Origin: Chitinophaga pinensis
GTDB taxonomy: Bacteria; Bacteroidota; Bacteroidia; Chitinophagales; Chitinophagaceae
DNA: 64,000 bases
NCBI GenBank assembly: GCA_943333125.1
Contig: CALQSB010000009.1
Span: 1 to 64,000 of the forward strand
Direction of reading: 5' to 3'
In this document: in pieces, positions 1-8,743 of the stretch
Layout: every line of letters starts with the position of its first letter
How positions within the stretch are numbered: the first letter of the stretch is position 1
Notes under the pieces: model-generated
Databases searched by the model: none
What the model was told of the DNA's origin: nothing
What the model saw: only the letters and a program-made list of their open reading frames with translations
Made by a program: the position numbers and the translations under genes

Positions 1-967
1 CAATCTCATCTATGAAAATAATGCAAGGTGCTTTCTCACGGGCTTGTTTAAATAAATCTCTTACACGACTGGCTCCAACGCCTACAAACATCTCTACGAA
101 ATCACTTCCGCTCAAACTGAAGAAAGGCACTTGAGCTTCTCCGGCCACGGCTTTGGCTAAAAGCGTTTTACCGGTACCGGGAGGACCTACCAACAGCGCG
201 CCTTTAGGAATCTTTCCGCCCAGTGCGGTATATTTTTTTGGATTTTTTAAAAAGTCAACAATTTCCATTACTTCCACTTTGGCTTCATCCAATCCGGCTA
301 CATCTCCGAAGTTGATATTTACTTTAGTGCCTTTTTCAAACAAAGTAGCTTTTGATTTGCCAATGTTGAAGATGCCGCCTGGTCCGCCGCCACCACCTGG
401 TCCGCCAACTTTACGCATCATCATTACAAAAATAAATCCAATCAATAATATCGGAAGTAAAGTACTGATGAGTTGGGTAAATACTTCTCCTTCATCATCG
501 GGCTTATCGGAAACTTGTTTTACAGTTGGGTTTTGCTCATAGAACTTTCCGATCTGATTTGAGAATGTTTTATCATCAATAATGCTGAAAAACAACTGTG
601 GATTTGGAGCAGGAATTTTTTTTGCGGCCTCATATTTTCTAGGATCCAATTTATCAGCCAATAGCTGATTGTAAAGAGCCGGTTTGTTTTTAAGGCTATC
701 TGCAAATAAAAATACTCGTACCAGCTTCTTGTTGCGAATTGTTTTTATTTCATCCACATCACCTTGTTTCAGCATTTCATAAAATTTTTGCTGATCGGTT
801 TCGATTCCGGTGCTGTTGACCCCTCTGAAAACGTTATAAGAAATTAAGAAAAGTAAAACGATACCATAAATCCAATAGATATTAAATCTGGATTTTTTCT
901 TTTCTGGATCTTCGCCTACAGGAGGAACATTGCCTTGCGGCGCATTTTTATTATTTGATTGACTCAT
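1..967 (-). CDS. ftsH: ATP-dependent zinc metalloprotease FtsH (N-terminal part, cut by window edge)
   Basis: Membrane-anchored AAA+ protease that degrades misfolded membrane proteins and short-lived regulators. About 322 residues are visible. A polar N-terminus is followed by a membrane segment near residues 29-47, the periplasmic domain, and a second membrane segment followed by a Gly/Pro-rich linker. The Walker A motif GPPGTGKT is at residues 261-268 and Walker B ends in D320-E321, right at the window edge. The second region of homology and the HExxH peptidase domain lie outside the window. The ATG at 967 follows the rsfS stop by 39 bases, so the two genes are probably one transcript. No Shine-Dalgarno sequence is evident. 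Identification is secure from the AAA motifs and the TM architecture. Confidence 0.96.
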   Translation of the reverse strand, partial: MSQSNNKNAPQGNVPPVGEDPEKKKSRFNIYWIYGIVLLFLISYNVFRGVNSTGIETDQQKFYEMLKQGDVDEIKTIRNKKLVRVFLFADSLKNKPALYNQLLADKLDPRKYEAAKKIPAPNPQLFFSIIDDKTFSNQIGKFYEQNPTVKQVSDKPDDEGEVFTQLISTLLPILLIGFIFVMMMRKVGGPGGGGGPGGIFNIGKSKATLFEKGTKVNINFGDVAGLDEAKVEVMEIVDFLKNPKKYTALGGKIPKGALLVGPPGTGKTLLAKAVAGEAQVPFFSLSGSDFVEMFVGVGASRVRDLFKQAREKAPCIIFIDEI

Positions 968-1006
968 ATTGTTTGTTACCGTTAATAATTTATAATAAGG
1001 TGTAGA

Positions 1007-1408
1007 TTAATCGACATGCTCTAAAGAAGAGCCATCGCTCCATAATTCTTCAAGCTGATAGAATTTTCTGGGTTCGGGAAGCATAATATGTACCACTACA
1101 TTTACATAATCAATCAGGATCCATTGTTCGGCCTGTTTGCCTTCGTGTTTATAGGGAAGTTCACCACATTGTTTGTTTACCTGATCCTCAATATTATCGG
1201 CAATAGCTCTAAGCTGATTATTGTTGTTTCCCTGGCAAATGATAAAAAAATCGGATACGGCTTCAGGGATTTTTTTTAAATCAAGACTTACAATATTCTC
1301 GCCTTTTTTTTCCTGAATGGCACTGATGATAACTTTAAAGAGTTTGCTGCTTCTGGTTAATTTAGTCAGGCTTTTTTTCCTGCTGCTTAATACGTTCAAA
1401 TTACTCAA
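1007..1408 (-). CDS. rsfS: Ribosome silencing factor RsfS (Iojap/YbeB family)
   Basis: Small protein that binds uL14 on the 50S subunit and blocks subunit joining when nutrients are scarce. The 133 residues show the family core: an alpha/beta domain with D-(L)-xx-(I) and SDFFIICQG near residues 42-62, then the Q/E-rich stretch and the EQWILIDYxxVVVHI signature near residues 93-110. Length is normal for Bacteroidota members, which carry a short basic N-terminal extension. It lies directly upstream of ftsH on the same strand and diverges from birA, an arrangement common in this phylum. Nothing unusual was seen. Confidence 0.95.
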   Translation of the reverse strand: MSNLNVLSSRKKSLTKLTRSSKLFKVIISAIQEKKGENIVSLDLKKIPEAVSDFFIICQGNNNNQLRAIADNIEDQVNKQCGELPYKHEGKQAEQWILIDYVNVVVHIMLPEPRKFYQLEELWSDGSSLEHVD

Positions 1409-1520
1409 AACTGATACATTTTATTTTTCGGTTTACATGGGGTTTGCCATGTTTGCTACGCTAAAAATATTTAGCTTGCAGATTATCTCAAAAGTACTAT
1501 TTCTTTGCCATTCAAAGGTT

Positions 1521-2264
1521 ATGGATTCAAACTTAGTTTTTAATTTGCTTAATATTGTTGATAGTACCAACAACTATGCCATGGCCCAAATTCATGCAGG
1601 ATTGGCGAAACACGGCGAAGCTTATTTTGCAATAAGTCAAACCGCCGGAAAGGGACAACGGAATAAACATTGGCATAGCCAGCCCGGCGAAAACATTCTT
1701 TTCACTATTGTTATTGAGTCTCCAACGTTATTTGAAGGGGTTCCTTTTTTGTTCAACGCAGCTGTTTCTTTGGTTTGTCAGCAGTTTTTAGAGCAGATAA
1801 CTTCAGAAAGAGTTAACATCAAATGGCCAAATGACCTTTATATTCGTGACAGAAAGGCAGGCGGACTTCTAATTGAGAATATTTTTAGAGGTAAATCCTG
1901 GAATTGGGCAGGAATTGGAATTGGAATCAACGTAAATCAAACCGGTTTTCCGGAAGCCACCAGAAATCCTATTTCCATAAAGCATATTACAGGGTTAAAA
2001 TATGATTCAGAGCATTTAGCTCGTCAACTTCAACAAAATATTGTTGCTCGTTTTGATGGGCTAGCGGATGTGGATGAAAAAGAAATAATGAAGTTATATA
2101 ATGAGGCCTTGTTTGCCGCCGGTAAAAAAGTAACACTGAAACATAAAGATGAAATTCTTGAAACTACAGTGATTCGCGTAAATCCTGATGGCCAATTAAT
2201 TACTTCGGATATTGTTGAAAGACATTTCAATTTTGGAGAAGTGGAGTGGGTTGTGGCCCCCTAA
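1521..2264 (+). CDS. birA: Biotin--[acetyl-CoA-carboxylase] ligase
   Basis: Attaches biotin to the carrier protein of acetyl-CoA carboxylase and other biotin enzymes. The ATG at 1521 gives 247 residues beginning MDSNLVFNLL. The frame is open further upstream, but that stretch overlaps the divergent rsfS gene and is not protein-like. Family motifs are visible: DSTNNYAM near the start, the biotinyl-AMP loop region around QTAGKGQRNKHW (GRGRxxxxW in the family), KWPNDLY near residue 107 and GIGINVNQ near 135. There is no N-terminal helix-turn-helix, so it is a mono-functional ligase and not a BirA repressor. The last residues (VVAP) and the TAA stop lie inside a dispersed C/G-hairpin repeat. Confidence 0.93.
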   Translation: MDSNLVFNLLNIVDSTNNYAMAQIHAGLAKHGEAYFAISQTAGKGQRNKHWHSQPGENILFTIVIESPTLFEGVPFLFNAAVSLVCQQFLEQITSERVNIKWPNDLYIRDRKAGGLLIENIFRGKSWNWAGIGIGINVNQTGFPEATRNPISIKHITGLKYDSEHLARQLQQNIVARFDGLADVDEKEIMKLYNEALFAAGKKVTLKHKDEILETTVIRVNPDGQLITSDIVERHFNFGEVEWVVAP

Positions 2265-2320
2265 ATCCCCCAAGGGGGACTTCGATTGTGTTTTGCTGGG
2301 GTTGCCACGAATTCACGATT
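2255..2320. repeat. Composite intergenic repeat, copy 1 (C/G hairpin + CACGAATTCACGAATT-type tail)
   Basis: Begins with CCCCC-TAAAT-CCCCC-AA-GGGGG, able to form a GC hairpin, followed by a conserved TTCGATTGTGTTTTGCTGGGG linker-like stretch and ending in CCACGAATTCACGA. The same order of modules recurs at 6437 and 58138, with partial copies elsewhere. Its first bases encode the last two codons and the stop of birA. It could act as a terminator or a REP-like element. Confidence 0.75.
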
Positions 2321-2390
2321 TAATTTTTTGAATTTTTCCTTTGAAATGTCATACATTACGATTGACTATTTCATATTCCAAATCCCACTT

Positions 2391-2450
2391 TTACATTTTA
2401 CATTGGATATTTTACATTTTACATTTTCTCTGCCACGAATTCACGAATTG
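2391..2450. repeat. Short direct repeats TTTTACATTTTACAT and a second CCACGAATTCACGAATT
   Basis: The 263-base gap between birA and the next gene contains two nearly identical TTTTACATTTTACAT tracts either side of TGGATA, then a full copy of the CCACGAATTCACGAATT tail at 2433-2449. There is no credible gene here; the short open frames are low-complexity by-products of the repeats. Confidence 0.55.
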
Positions 2451-2527
2451 TTATATTTGAATTACTTAACCAAGAATTCAAGATTTTTTTTGAATTTTAT
2501 AAATAAAACACTTTTCAAAAATATAAA

Positions 2528-5500
2528 ATGAGAAAACTAATTTTTTTATTTCTATTCTTACCATTATTTTCTGCGGCTCAGCATAAATTTATTTTACTTG
2601 GAGATGGTACTTCTAATTATGGAGAGTTTTTTTGGTCAGACACAACAAATTGGGATGTTTATCCGGGAAATCATATTTTCTCAGGAGACACTGTATTGGT
2701 AAAGTCAAGGTCTGCAAGAGCTCCTTATTTTGCTGTTTTTTTTGATTTGAGCCTGGCATTTGATTCAGGATCTGTTTTAATCATAGACTCAAATACTCAT
2801 TTTCAAAGAATAGTAAATCCAGTCCAACAGAACTGTAACTTAAAAATCTCCAAACTTATAAATTATGGTAGTTATTATGATGATAAAGACAACAATTCAA
2901 TCTATGCTAATGATTCTATTATCAATTATGGAACAATGAAATTTGGAGCTAGTAATTTAAAACTCTTTCAAAATGGAGTAATAATTAATAATAAGCATTT
3001 GGAGTCTATAAACATAGCCTCGCAAATTAGTAATGGAGGTTCTAGTAATTACAAGTTGATCAACAATGACATATGGGAACTCACTAATAATTACTTTGAT
3101 TGTGATATCGAAAATGGAGTAACGGGAGTAATGAATATAAACCAAGATTTCTTTTATTGTGAAAGTTTAGTCAATAGAGGAATTTTGAATATAAATTCCT
3201 CTAACTCCTTATCGTGTGCATGGTTAATTTTTGATCTTATTAATAAGAATACAGGAACAATAGATGTAAATGCTTCATGCGTAGAAATGACCTCTAATAG
3301 TCTCTATTTTCAGTCTAAAAATTATGGAACCATGAATTTAAAGGGGTTATTTAAAACAAACAATTCTCTTAACTATGGGGTAATAAATAACTATTGTAAT
3401 TACCCAACAAGCGAGAATGAAAGTTGTAGCTGGGGAAATTTTGCTACTATAAATAATTATGGTTTAATCCCTGGAGGATTTTCAATTGGAAACTTCGGAG
3501 TCAATTCTGTATTTAATAATTATTCAATAGTTCAAGTTTCAGGCTTTTCCGATTTTAATTATAATAATTATGGTGTTTATCATGGTTCAGGAACAATTGT
3601 TTCTAATGGAGGGAGTGGCACAATATCCCCCTCTAATAATGATAATTTTAGTTACTATTCAAATTACGAATCATTCGGATGTATAAATGTAATTGGAAAT
3701 CTTAGAGGATTTTCTACTTATGATATTGAAATTGCCGATACTGTTCATTGCATTAGTCAAGATTTTATTTCAGTTAGCGATACAATATTTGCAAGTGGTG
3801 GTTTAAATCTTAGTTATACGTATGATCAGTACTACAATCAGCCTAATCCAAATATTGTTTACACAATTATGCATGCTGATACTGTAGTTAATGCCTTTGA
3901 TTACGTACCAGAAGATTGGATTGTTTTATATAACCAACCTAAAAAGGGGGATGTCTCGGTTCGTTATCATAACCATTGCGACGACATCAATTCAGATTTT
4001 CTTCAAGACAGTTTATCAGTTTGCGGGAACTCAGTTGTTTTACATGTACCGGATAATTTCGATTGGTATATGTGGAGTAACAACACTTATGAATCTGTAA
4101 TTACAATTAATTCATCAGGGTGGTACTCATGTGAGGTTACAAAATTGGGATGTGTATTTAAAGACAGCGTTTATATCCGTATGTTGAATATTGATATCAC
4201 GCAAAATGATACTTTAATCTGCAGCGGAACTTCATTAACACTTACAGCCAATTCCTCCAATAGTATTTTCTGGTCAAACAATACAACAGGTAACTCTACT
4301 ATAGTAACGCCATCGTTAACTACAACTTATTATGTAACAGCAACTGATGGAGTGCTTACATGCAGAGATAGTGTGAAAGTAAATATCAATACTACATTGC
4401 CTTCAACTCCATTTACAATAAATGGTCCCTCAGATATTTGTCCGCTACTTGGAAATAATATCACTAGCAGTGTTGTCAATTACACCACAAGGAAAATAGC
4501 CAACGCCAATTCTTATTTATGGACATTGCCATTGGGAGTAACGTTGGTTTCAGGTCAGGGCGATACCGCTGTAAATGTAACTTTCAGCAATTCTTTTGTA
4601 TCTGGTGTGATATCCGTAAAATCTGTGAATGCTTGTGGCGTTAGTACAGGTACTAGAACTATTGCTGTTTACAAAAGAATAGCATCCATACCAGGAGCAA
4701 TGTATCAATCATTCAGTCCCGTTGCTGCTGCGGTAACAAGTGTGTGTGGCCGTACATCAGAAACTTACAAGGTCAGAAAGGTTGCTTATGCTACTTCATA
4801 TATCTGGAGTTTATCTAATGGCAGTTTTGCAACTATCAGCCATACAAATACGTCAAGTATAAACGATACGGCAATCTCCGTAAACTTTCAATCCGGCTTT
4901 ACCAAAGACACATTAATAGTTAAGTCAATAACAGCTTGCTCGGTTAGTGCCTCAAGATCGATTGTATTGAATGCATTGGCAGTTCCTGCTGCTGTAAGTT
5001 CAATCGTTTCAGGTACTGGAAACACCACCCCATGTATTGGAGATGTGGTTAATTACTCTGCGTCATCATTAGTACCAACTACAGCACAAACTTCAGCGGC
5101 TGTATATCGTTGGAGTAAGCCAAACAATACATCCATAACATCAGCGAATACAGACAGCTCAGTAATAACACTTCGATTTAACGCCGGATTTACAGGAGGT
5201 AGTATTGTTGCCAAAGGTCAAAGTGCTTGTGGTGTATACGGCAGTAGTAAAACCCTGGTGCTTCAGTATTTGCCACCAACTCCAACGGCAATAGTTTCAG
5301 GAATCGGAAATTACAATGCTTGTATTGGCAATGCGATTACTTATTCTGCAATGGTACCACCACCATCAGCAACCCAAAGAGCAGCAGTTGTTTTCAGATG
5401 GACGAAGCCTGCATATACAACAATAGTTAGTGCCAATTCAGATAGTTCTGTAATTAGCTTACAGTTCAACACTGGATACAGAGGTGGAACATTGTCTGTA

Positions 5501-5857
5501 AAAGGTCAAACGATTTGCGGCGCTTTGGGAACTGCAAAAGCGCAAGCGCTCACACATAGCTTATGTGCTACAGGCAATACCCCTGCATTATATACCAGAA
5601 TTGAAAATAAGAATGATTCTGACTTTGATGTAAACGTTTATCCTAATCCAAGCCAGAATGACTTTAATCTTAAAATAATTGATAAGGGATTAAAAAATTA
5701 TGAAATAGCAATAAGAGATGTGGAAGGCAGATTGCTGAAAAAAAATATCACTTCCGATAAAACAATACAGTGGGGGGCAAATCTGCAACCCGGCGTATAC
5801 TTTATCGAAGTGAAATCGGATGTTAGAAGGAAGGTGATTAGAGCAGTGAAAATTTAG
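2528..5857 (+). CDS. Large secreted T9SS substrate with Asn-rich repeats and PKD/Ig-like modules
   Basis: 1109 residues beginning with a clear signal peptide (MRKLIFLFLFLPLFSAAQ). Residues about 90-400 are rich in Asn, Gly, Tyr and Ser, with recurring NYG and NNYG phrases suggestive of a repetitive beta-structure. From about residue 495 there are Ig/PKD-like modules, including a PKD_6-like unit (phrases such as YLWTLPLGVTLVSGQG and SVNACG), and two clearly related tandem modules of about 95 residues near 820-1015. The last 75 residues are a type A T9SS sorting domain (VYPNPSQNDF ... QPGVYFIEV ... VIRAVKI). It is therefore exported across the inner membrane by Sec and across the outer membrane by T9SS, then anchored or released. 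No catalytic motif was recognised; an adhesin or structural surface role is inferred. Confidence 0.88.
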   Translation: MRKLIFLFLFLPLFSAAQHKFILLGDGTSNYGEFFWSDTTNWDVYPGNHIFSGDTVLVKSRSARAPYFAVFFDLSLAFDSGSVLIIDSNTHFQRIVNPVQQNCNLKISKLINYGSYYDDKDNNSIYANDSIINYGTMKFGASNLKLFQNGVIINNKHLESINIASQISNGGSSNYKLINNDIWELTNNYFDCDIENGVTGVMNINQDFFYCESLVNRGILNINSSNSLSCAWLIFDLINKNTGTIDVNASCVEMTSNSLYFQSKNYGTMNLKGLFKTNNSLNYGVINNYCNYPTSENESCSWGNFATINNYGLIPGGFSIGNFGVNSVFNNYSIVQVSGFSDFNYNNYGVYHGSGTIVSNGGSGTISPSNNDNFSYYSNYESFGCINVIGNLRGFSTYDIEIADTVHCISQDFISVSDTIFASGGLNLSYTYDQYYNQPNPNIVYTIMHADTVVNAFDYVPEDWIVLYNQPKKGDVSVRYHNHCDDINSDFLQDSLSVCGNSVVLHVPDNFDWYMWSNNTYESVITINSSGWYSCEVTKLGCVFKDSVYIRMLNIDITQNDTLICSGTSLTLTANSSNSIFWSNNTTGNSTIVTPSLTTTYYVTATDGVLTCRDSVKVNINTTLPSTPFTINGPSDICPLLGNNITSSVVNYTTRKIANANSYLWTLPLGVTLVSGQGDTAVNVTFSNSFVSGVISVKSVNACGVSTGTRTIAVYKRIASIPGAMYQSFSPVAAAVTSVCGRTSETYKVRKVAYATSYIWSLSNGSFATISHTNTSSINDTAISVNFQSGFTKDTLIVKSITACSVSASRSIVLNALAVPAAVSSIVSGTGNTTPCIGDVVNYSASSLVPTTAQTSAAVYRWSKPNNTSITSANTDSSVITLRFNAGFTGGSIVAKGQSACGVYGSSKTLVLQYLPPTPTAIVSGIGNYNACIGNAITYSAMVPPPSATQRAAVVFRWTKPAYTTIVSANSDSSVISLQFNTGYRGGTLSVKGQTICGALGTAKAQALTHSLCATGNTPALYTRIENKNDSDFDVNVYPNPSQNDFNLKIIDKGLKNYEIAIRDVEGRLLKKNITSDKTIQWGANLQPGVYFIEVKSDVRRKVIRAVKI

Positions 5858-5885
5858 TTTTCTATTCAATAGATTTCAAAGGCTA

Positions 5886-5934
5886 AAAAGGTTTAAGAAA
5901 TTATTTCTACTTTGAAAAACTTCTTAAACCTTTT
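5886..5934. terminator. 14-bp inverted repeat between convergent genes
   Basis: AAAAGGTTTAAGAA (5886-5899) and its exact complement TTCTTAAACCTTTT (5921-5934) flank a 21-base loop. It lies just after the T9SS gene stop and before the convergent bcp gene, with A/T runs at each outer end, so it could terminate transcription from both sides. The right arm merges into a TTGAAC-type degenerate repeat tract reaching about 5965. Confidence 0.5.
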
Positions 5935-5971
5935 GAACTATTTGAAGAAATTAAACCTCTCAAACCAATAC

Positions 5972-6430
5972 TCATTTTGCATTTATTATCTCTTCCGTAT
6001 GCACCTTAGCCTTAGGTTTATCAATAATGCGCTCAATCACACCTTTTTCATCAATCACAAAAGTGGTTCTAATCAAGCCCATATATTTCTTACCATACAT
6101 ACTCTTCTCACCCCAAACCCCATACTTTTCAATAACCTTTAATTCTGGATCGGCGATTAAAGTAAATGGAAGGTCGTGTTTGTTTTCAAATTTTTTGTGT
6201 TTCGCTACTTCATCCGGACTCACACCGATTACTTCATAGCCTTTGTTTTTCAACAAGCCGTAATTGTCTCTGAGATTGCAGGCTTGCGTGGTGCAGGTAG
6301 GCGTGTCGTCTTGAGGATAGAAATACAGCACTACTTTTTTTCCTTTAAAATCTGCCAGTGAAACGAGTTTGCCGTTCTGGTCTTTTCCTTTGAATGCAGG
6401 CGCTTTGCTGCCTTGTTTTAATGTTGACAT
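5972..6430 (-). CDS. bcp: Thioredoxin-dependent thiol peroxidase (peroxiredoxin Q/Bcp)
   Basis: Reduces hydrogen peroxide and organic hydroperoxides using thioredoxin. With ATG at 6430 the protein has 152 residues, the normal Bcp length. The peroxidatic cysteine is C46 in TPTCTTQAC and the resolving cysteine is C51, five residues later, the atypical 2-Cys spacing of Bcp. The family GVSPDE phrase follows near residue 73. An in-frame upstream start at 6499 exists, but the extra 23 residues are encoded by the dispersed C/G-hairpin repeat, so the downstream ATG is preferred. Cytoplasmic, probably monocistronic. Confidence 0.95.
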   Translation of the reverse strand: MSTLKQGSKAPAFKGKDQNGKLVSLADFKGKKVVLYFYPQDDTPTCTTQACNLRDNYGLLKNKGYEVIGVSPDEVAKHKKFENKHDLPFTLIADPELKVIEKYGVWGEKSMYGKKYMGLIRTTFVIDEKGVIERIIDKPKAKVHTEEIINAK

Positions 6431-6436
6431 AATTTT

Positions 6437-6508
6437 GGGCCCCTTTAATCCCCCAAAGGGGGAATTTGATTGTGTTTTATTGTTTAGCCACGAATTCACG
6501 AATTGTTT
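6437..6508. repeat. Composite intergenic repeat, copy 2
   Basis: Same modules as the copy after birA: GGGCCCC, CCCCC-AAA-GGGGG hairpin, a TTTGATTGTGTTTTATTG linker and CCACGAATTCACGAATTG. It sits immediately upstream of the bcp start, so in the bcp mRNA it would be a 5' hairpin unless transcription starts inside it. Confidence 0.75.
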
Positions 6509-6579
6509 TGTTTGAATTTCGTAAGCTTAATTTTTATTTTGTAATATTTAAAAATCAATTTCCTTTTCTAAAGACATTT

Positions 6580-6626
6580 GTTAACCTATTGAACAATTTG
6601 AACTTATTAAACCATTTGAACAAATC
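6580..6626. repeat. Degenerate TTGAAC/TTTAAAC repeat tract
   Basis: Several imperfect copies of a 9-10 base phrase resembling TTTGAACAA. Related tracts occur at about 5886-5965 and 8575-8680, always between genes and often as opposing copies that could pair. Confidence 0.45.
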
Positions 6627-6633
6627 ATCTTTT

Positions 6634-6663
6634 AACGCAACGTCCCTTTCAGGAGACATTGCT
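6634..6663. repeat. 30-bp dispersed repeat, copy A
   Basis: A 30-base stretch starting AACGCAACGTCCCTTTCAGG that is found, exactly inverted, at 15329-15358. Flanks are unrelated. No gene is near enough for it to be coding here. Confidence 0.8.
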
Positions 6664-6674
6664 TAGAAACATTT

Positions 6675-6758
6675 TTTTACCACCAAGTCACAAAGGCTCA
6701 CGAAGATTCAAATTATCTTTCCTCTCTAACTTCCCCCTTCGGGGGACCGAGGGGGCTT
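6675..6758. repeat. CACAAAGG/ACGAAG phrase followed by a C/G hairpin repeat (copy 3)
   Basis: ACCAAGTCACAAAGGCTCACGAAG at about 6682-6705 is the complement of a phrase at about 59813-59850 (CTTCGTG ... GCCTTTGTGG). It is followed at 6730-6758 by TTCCCCC-TTC-GGGGGA and GAGGGGGCTT, a hairpin-forming member of the same family as the composite repeats. It lies just beyond the stop of the M23 gene and may end that transcript. Confidence 0.6.
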
Positions 6759-6781
6759 CCTTCGCGGGATTGATGACGCGT

Positions 6782-8476
6782 TTACCTCCTAAATCGATAC
6801 ATCTTCTTCGTCGTATTCCCCACCACGTCCTTAACAATCAACTCTAAACTATGTTCACCGGGAGTGCAATATTTATCAAAATTGTAGATAAAAGTTTTGC
6901 CTTTATCGTTACTGAACAACAGCCATTGCCCATCCAGCAATCCTGTAAAATCAACAATTTCCTGGGTATTGTCGATGGCCGAAAAAGCGATTTTATTTAT
7001 TTTTGAAACATCCGCTCCATCTCTGAATCCCCAGAGCGGAGCCACAACAGGCGGTGTTTTGTCTAGTATCAATTGAAATACACCAAAATCTCTGAATGAA
7101 GATTCATACCAACCATTTTTATAAACCGCTTTCTTGAATTTGGTTCTGCCATGACTAATCATTTTCATTTCTATCTTTCCGGTATCCTCAATATTGAAAT
7201 TGCCTTTTATTTTTATTGGGAAATATTGTTGCACAGGTACTTCATCATCCTGCAGGTAATAGGCAGTTCCCATCGCATTGGGTGCTTCTCGGAATTTAAA
7301 ATGAAAATAATCATAGATGGCACTGTCTTTCATGTAAAATGAGACCTTATCATTTTCGAACACATTTATTGTATTAGGTTCGAAAATCAATCCCGGTATA
7401 TTTTTCTTTTCAGAAACAACATCTTTTACCAAATCAAATTTTAATATTGATGAGTTATTATGAGCATCGATAACTTCGATTTTTATACTATGAGCATTTT
7501 CATCAGAAAGCGTAATGATTCCGTTTTCGCCTTTTGCTGTTTTATAAATGCCGTCTTTATAACCCGGAAGTGGCGATAAATATTGAAGAAAAGGGCCGCC
7601 GTTATTTCTGGTTTTAAAATCAATATGTGCATTGAGGTAACGCGTTTCATCATAACTGATATTGTCCATTTCGAAACCGGAAATAGATTCGTCATTATCA
7701 TATATAACAGCCCTGTAAATACCATTTTGATTGGTTGAGCCGGTATATTTATCAAAAGCACTTATGGCAAAGCTTACTTTGTTGGTATTGACTTTAATTT
7801 TTCCGCCCAAAGGCTGATACACGCCATTGACTTTTTTCAGAAAATAAATCTTTGGCATTTGTTCATAGGTACTATAACGTCGATCGTAAATCGCAAGTTT
7901 TAATATTACCGGTGGGATATTGTCTTCTATGGGAAAGCCCATCAATAAAGGGTTTAGCACCTTATCGGATTTGGTGTCTCTTACTTCAAAATGTAAGTGT
8001 GGACCTTGAGAGCCACCTGTATTTCCGCTTCGGGCGATAAGTTCGCCTTTTGTAACTTTCAATAAATTGGCCGGCACATCAATCTGAACCTTCCATTGTT
8101 GCAATTTGTATTGTTGTTCTTCAATATAATTTTCTATTTCCGGACTGAAATCATTGAGATGTGCATAGAGTGTGGTCATGCCATTGGGATGACTTATATA
8201 CAACGCTCTTCCGAATCCTGTGGGGTCGATATTTATTTTAGAAACATATCCATCGGCGGCTGCCAGCACCGGCAAGTTGACTCTGGATTCTGTTCGGCAA
8301 TCCAGTCCCATGTGATAATGATTGGGCCGTAATTCACCGAAGTTGGCCACAATGCCGGGTTCGGTACCTACAGGCCATTGGAAATAATTTTGTGGATATT
8401 TTTTTTCGGGAAAAAGTTGTGCCTGTGAGAATGAACAAAACAACAACGCCGTAACGAAAAGTAAATTTTTTTTCAA
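6782..8476 (-). CDS. Exported M23-family metallopeptidase (LytM-type)
   Basis: Probable peptidoglycan endopeptidase or a cell-envelope regulator of the LytM fold. 564 residues: signal peptide ending FSQAQ near residue 20, M23 domain at about 45-175, then a long C-terminal region (about 190-560) that I could not place in a known domain. Zinc ligands appear intact: H55 and D59 in HMGLD, and H160/H162 in HLHFE. The M23 domain contains an insertion of roughly 35 residues (about 105-140) between YAHL and GELIARSGNTGG. It stands alone between repeat-rich spacers. Because the metal ligands are kept it is more likely an active hydrolase than an EnvC-like activator. Confidence 0.88.
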   Translation of the reverse strand: MKKNLLFVTALLFCSFSQAQLFPEKKYPQNYFQWPVGTEPGIVANFGELRPNHYHMGLDCRTESRVNLPVLAAADGYVSKINIDPTGFGRALYISHPNGMTTLYAHLNDFSPEIENYIEEQQYKLQQWKVQIDVPANLLKVTKGELIARSGNTGGSQGPHLHFEVRDTKSDKVLNPLLMGFPIEDNIPPVILKLAIYDRRYSTYEQMPKIYFLKKVNGVYQPLGGKIKVNTNKVSFAISAFDKYTGSTNQNGIYRAVIYDNDESISGFEMDNISYDETRYLNAHIDFKTRNNGGPFLQYLSPLPGYKDGIYKTAKGENGIITLSDENAHSIKIEVIDAHNNSSILKFDLVKDVVSEKKNIPGLIFEPNTINVFENDKVSFYMKDSAIYDYFHFKFREAPNAMGTAYYLQDDEVPVQQYFPIKIKGNFNIEDTGKIEMKMISHGRTKFKKAVYKNGWYESSFRDFGVFQLILDKTPPVVAPLWGFRDGADVSKINKIAFSAIDNTQEIVDFTGLLDGQWLLFSNDKGKTFIYNFDKYCTPGEHSLELIVKDVVGNTTKKMYRFRR

Positions 8477-8684
8477 AAGGGATTACATTTTTTCAAAGGT
8501 AGTTTTTTTTAGGATAGGTGGGATGAGATGGATAGGCTGGAAGTGCTGGATATTAGATACTAGATACTGAATAGGTTTCAAAGGTTCAATAAGTTCAAAT
8601 AGTTCAAAATGTTGTTCTGAATAACAATTAACTTCTTGAACCTTTTGAACCTCCCAAACCTTTTAAACAACTTGTAAAATTTAA
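8477..8684. repeat. Repeat-filled spacer (GGCTGGATA-type and TTGAAC-type tracts)
   Basis: Holds a degenerate tract of GATAGGCTGGA/GATACTAGATACTG phrases (about 8515-8573, similar to 15281-15318 and the complement of 51053-51076), then opposing TTCAAAGGTTCAATAAG and TTGAACCTTTTGAACC tracts that could fold back on each other. No gene is supported. Confidence 0.5.
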
Positions 8685-8716
8685 TTTGCATCCATTCCCT
8701 TTTCCAATTACTTTTG
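8685..8716 (+). promoter_or_regulatory. Putative carB promoter (TTTG-N20-TACTTTTG)
   Basis: TTTG at 8685-8688 and a perfect TAnnTTTG element at 8709-8716 are 20 bases apart, close to the Bacteroidota sigma-ABfr consensus. The carB ATG is 27 bases further on. Confidence 0.5.
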
Positions 8717-8743
8717 CTCGCCATACTTTCAGGCACTTTCATT

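Noticed and set aside
2286-2531. 81-codon ORF upstream of the large T9SS gene
   Set aside because: Made of the TTTTACATT and CACGAATTC repeats; Phe/Leu/Ile-rich translation with no homologue pattern.
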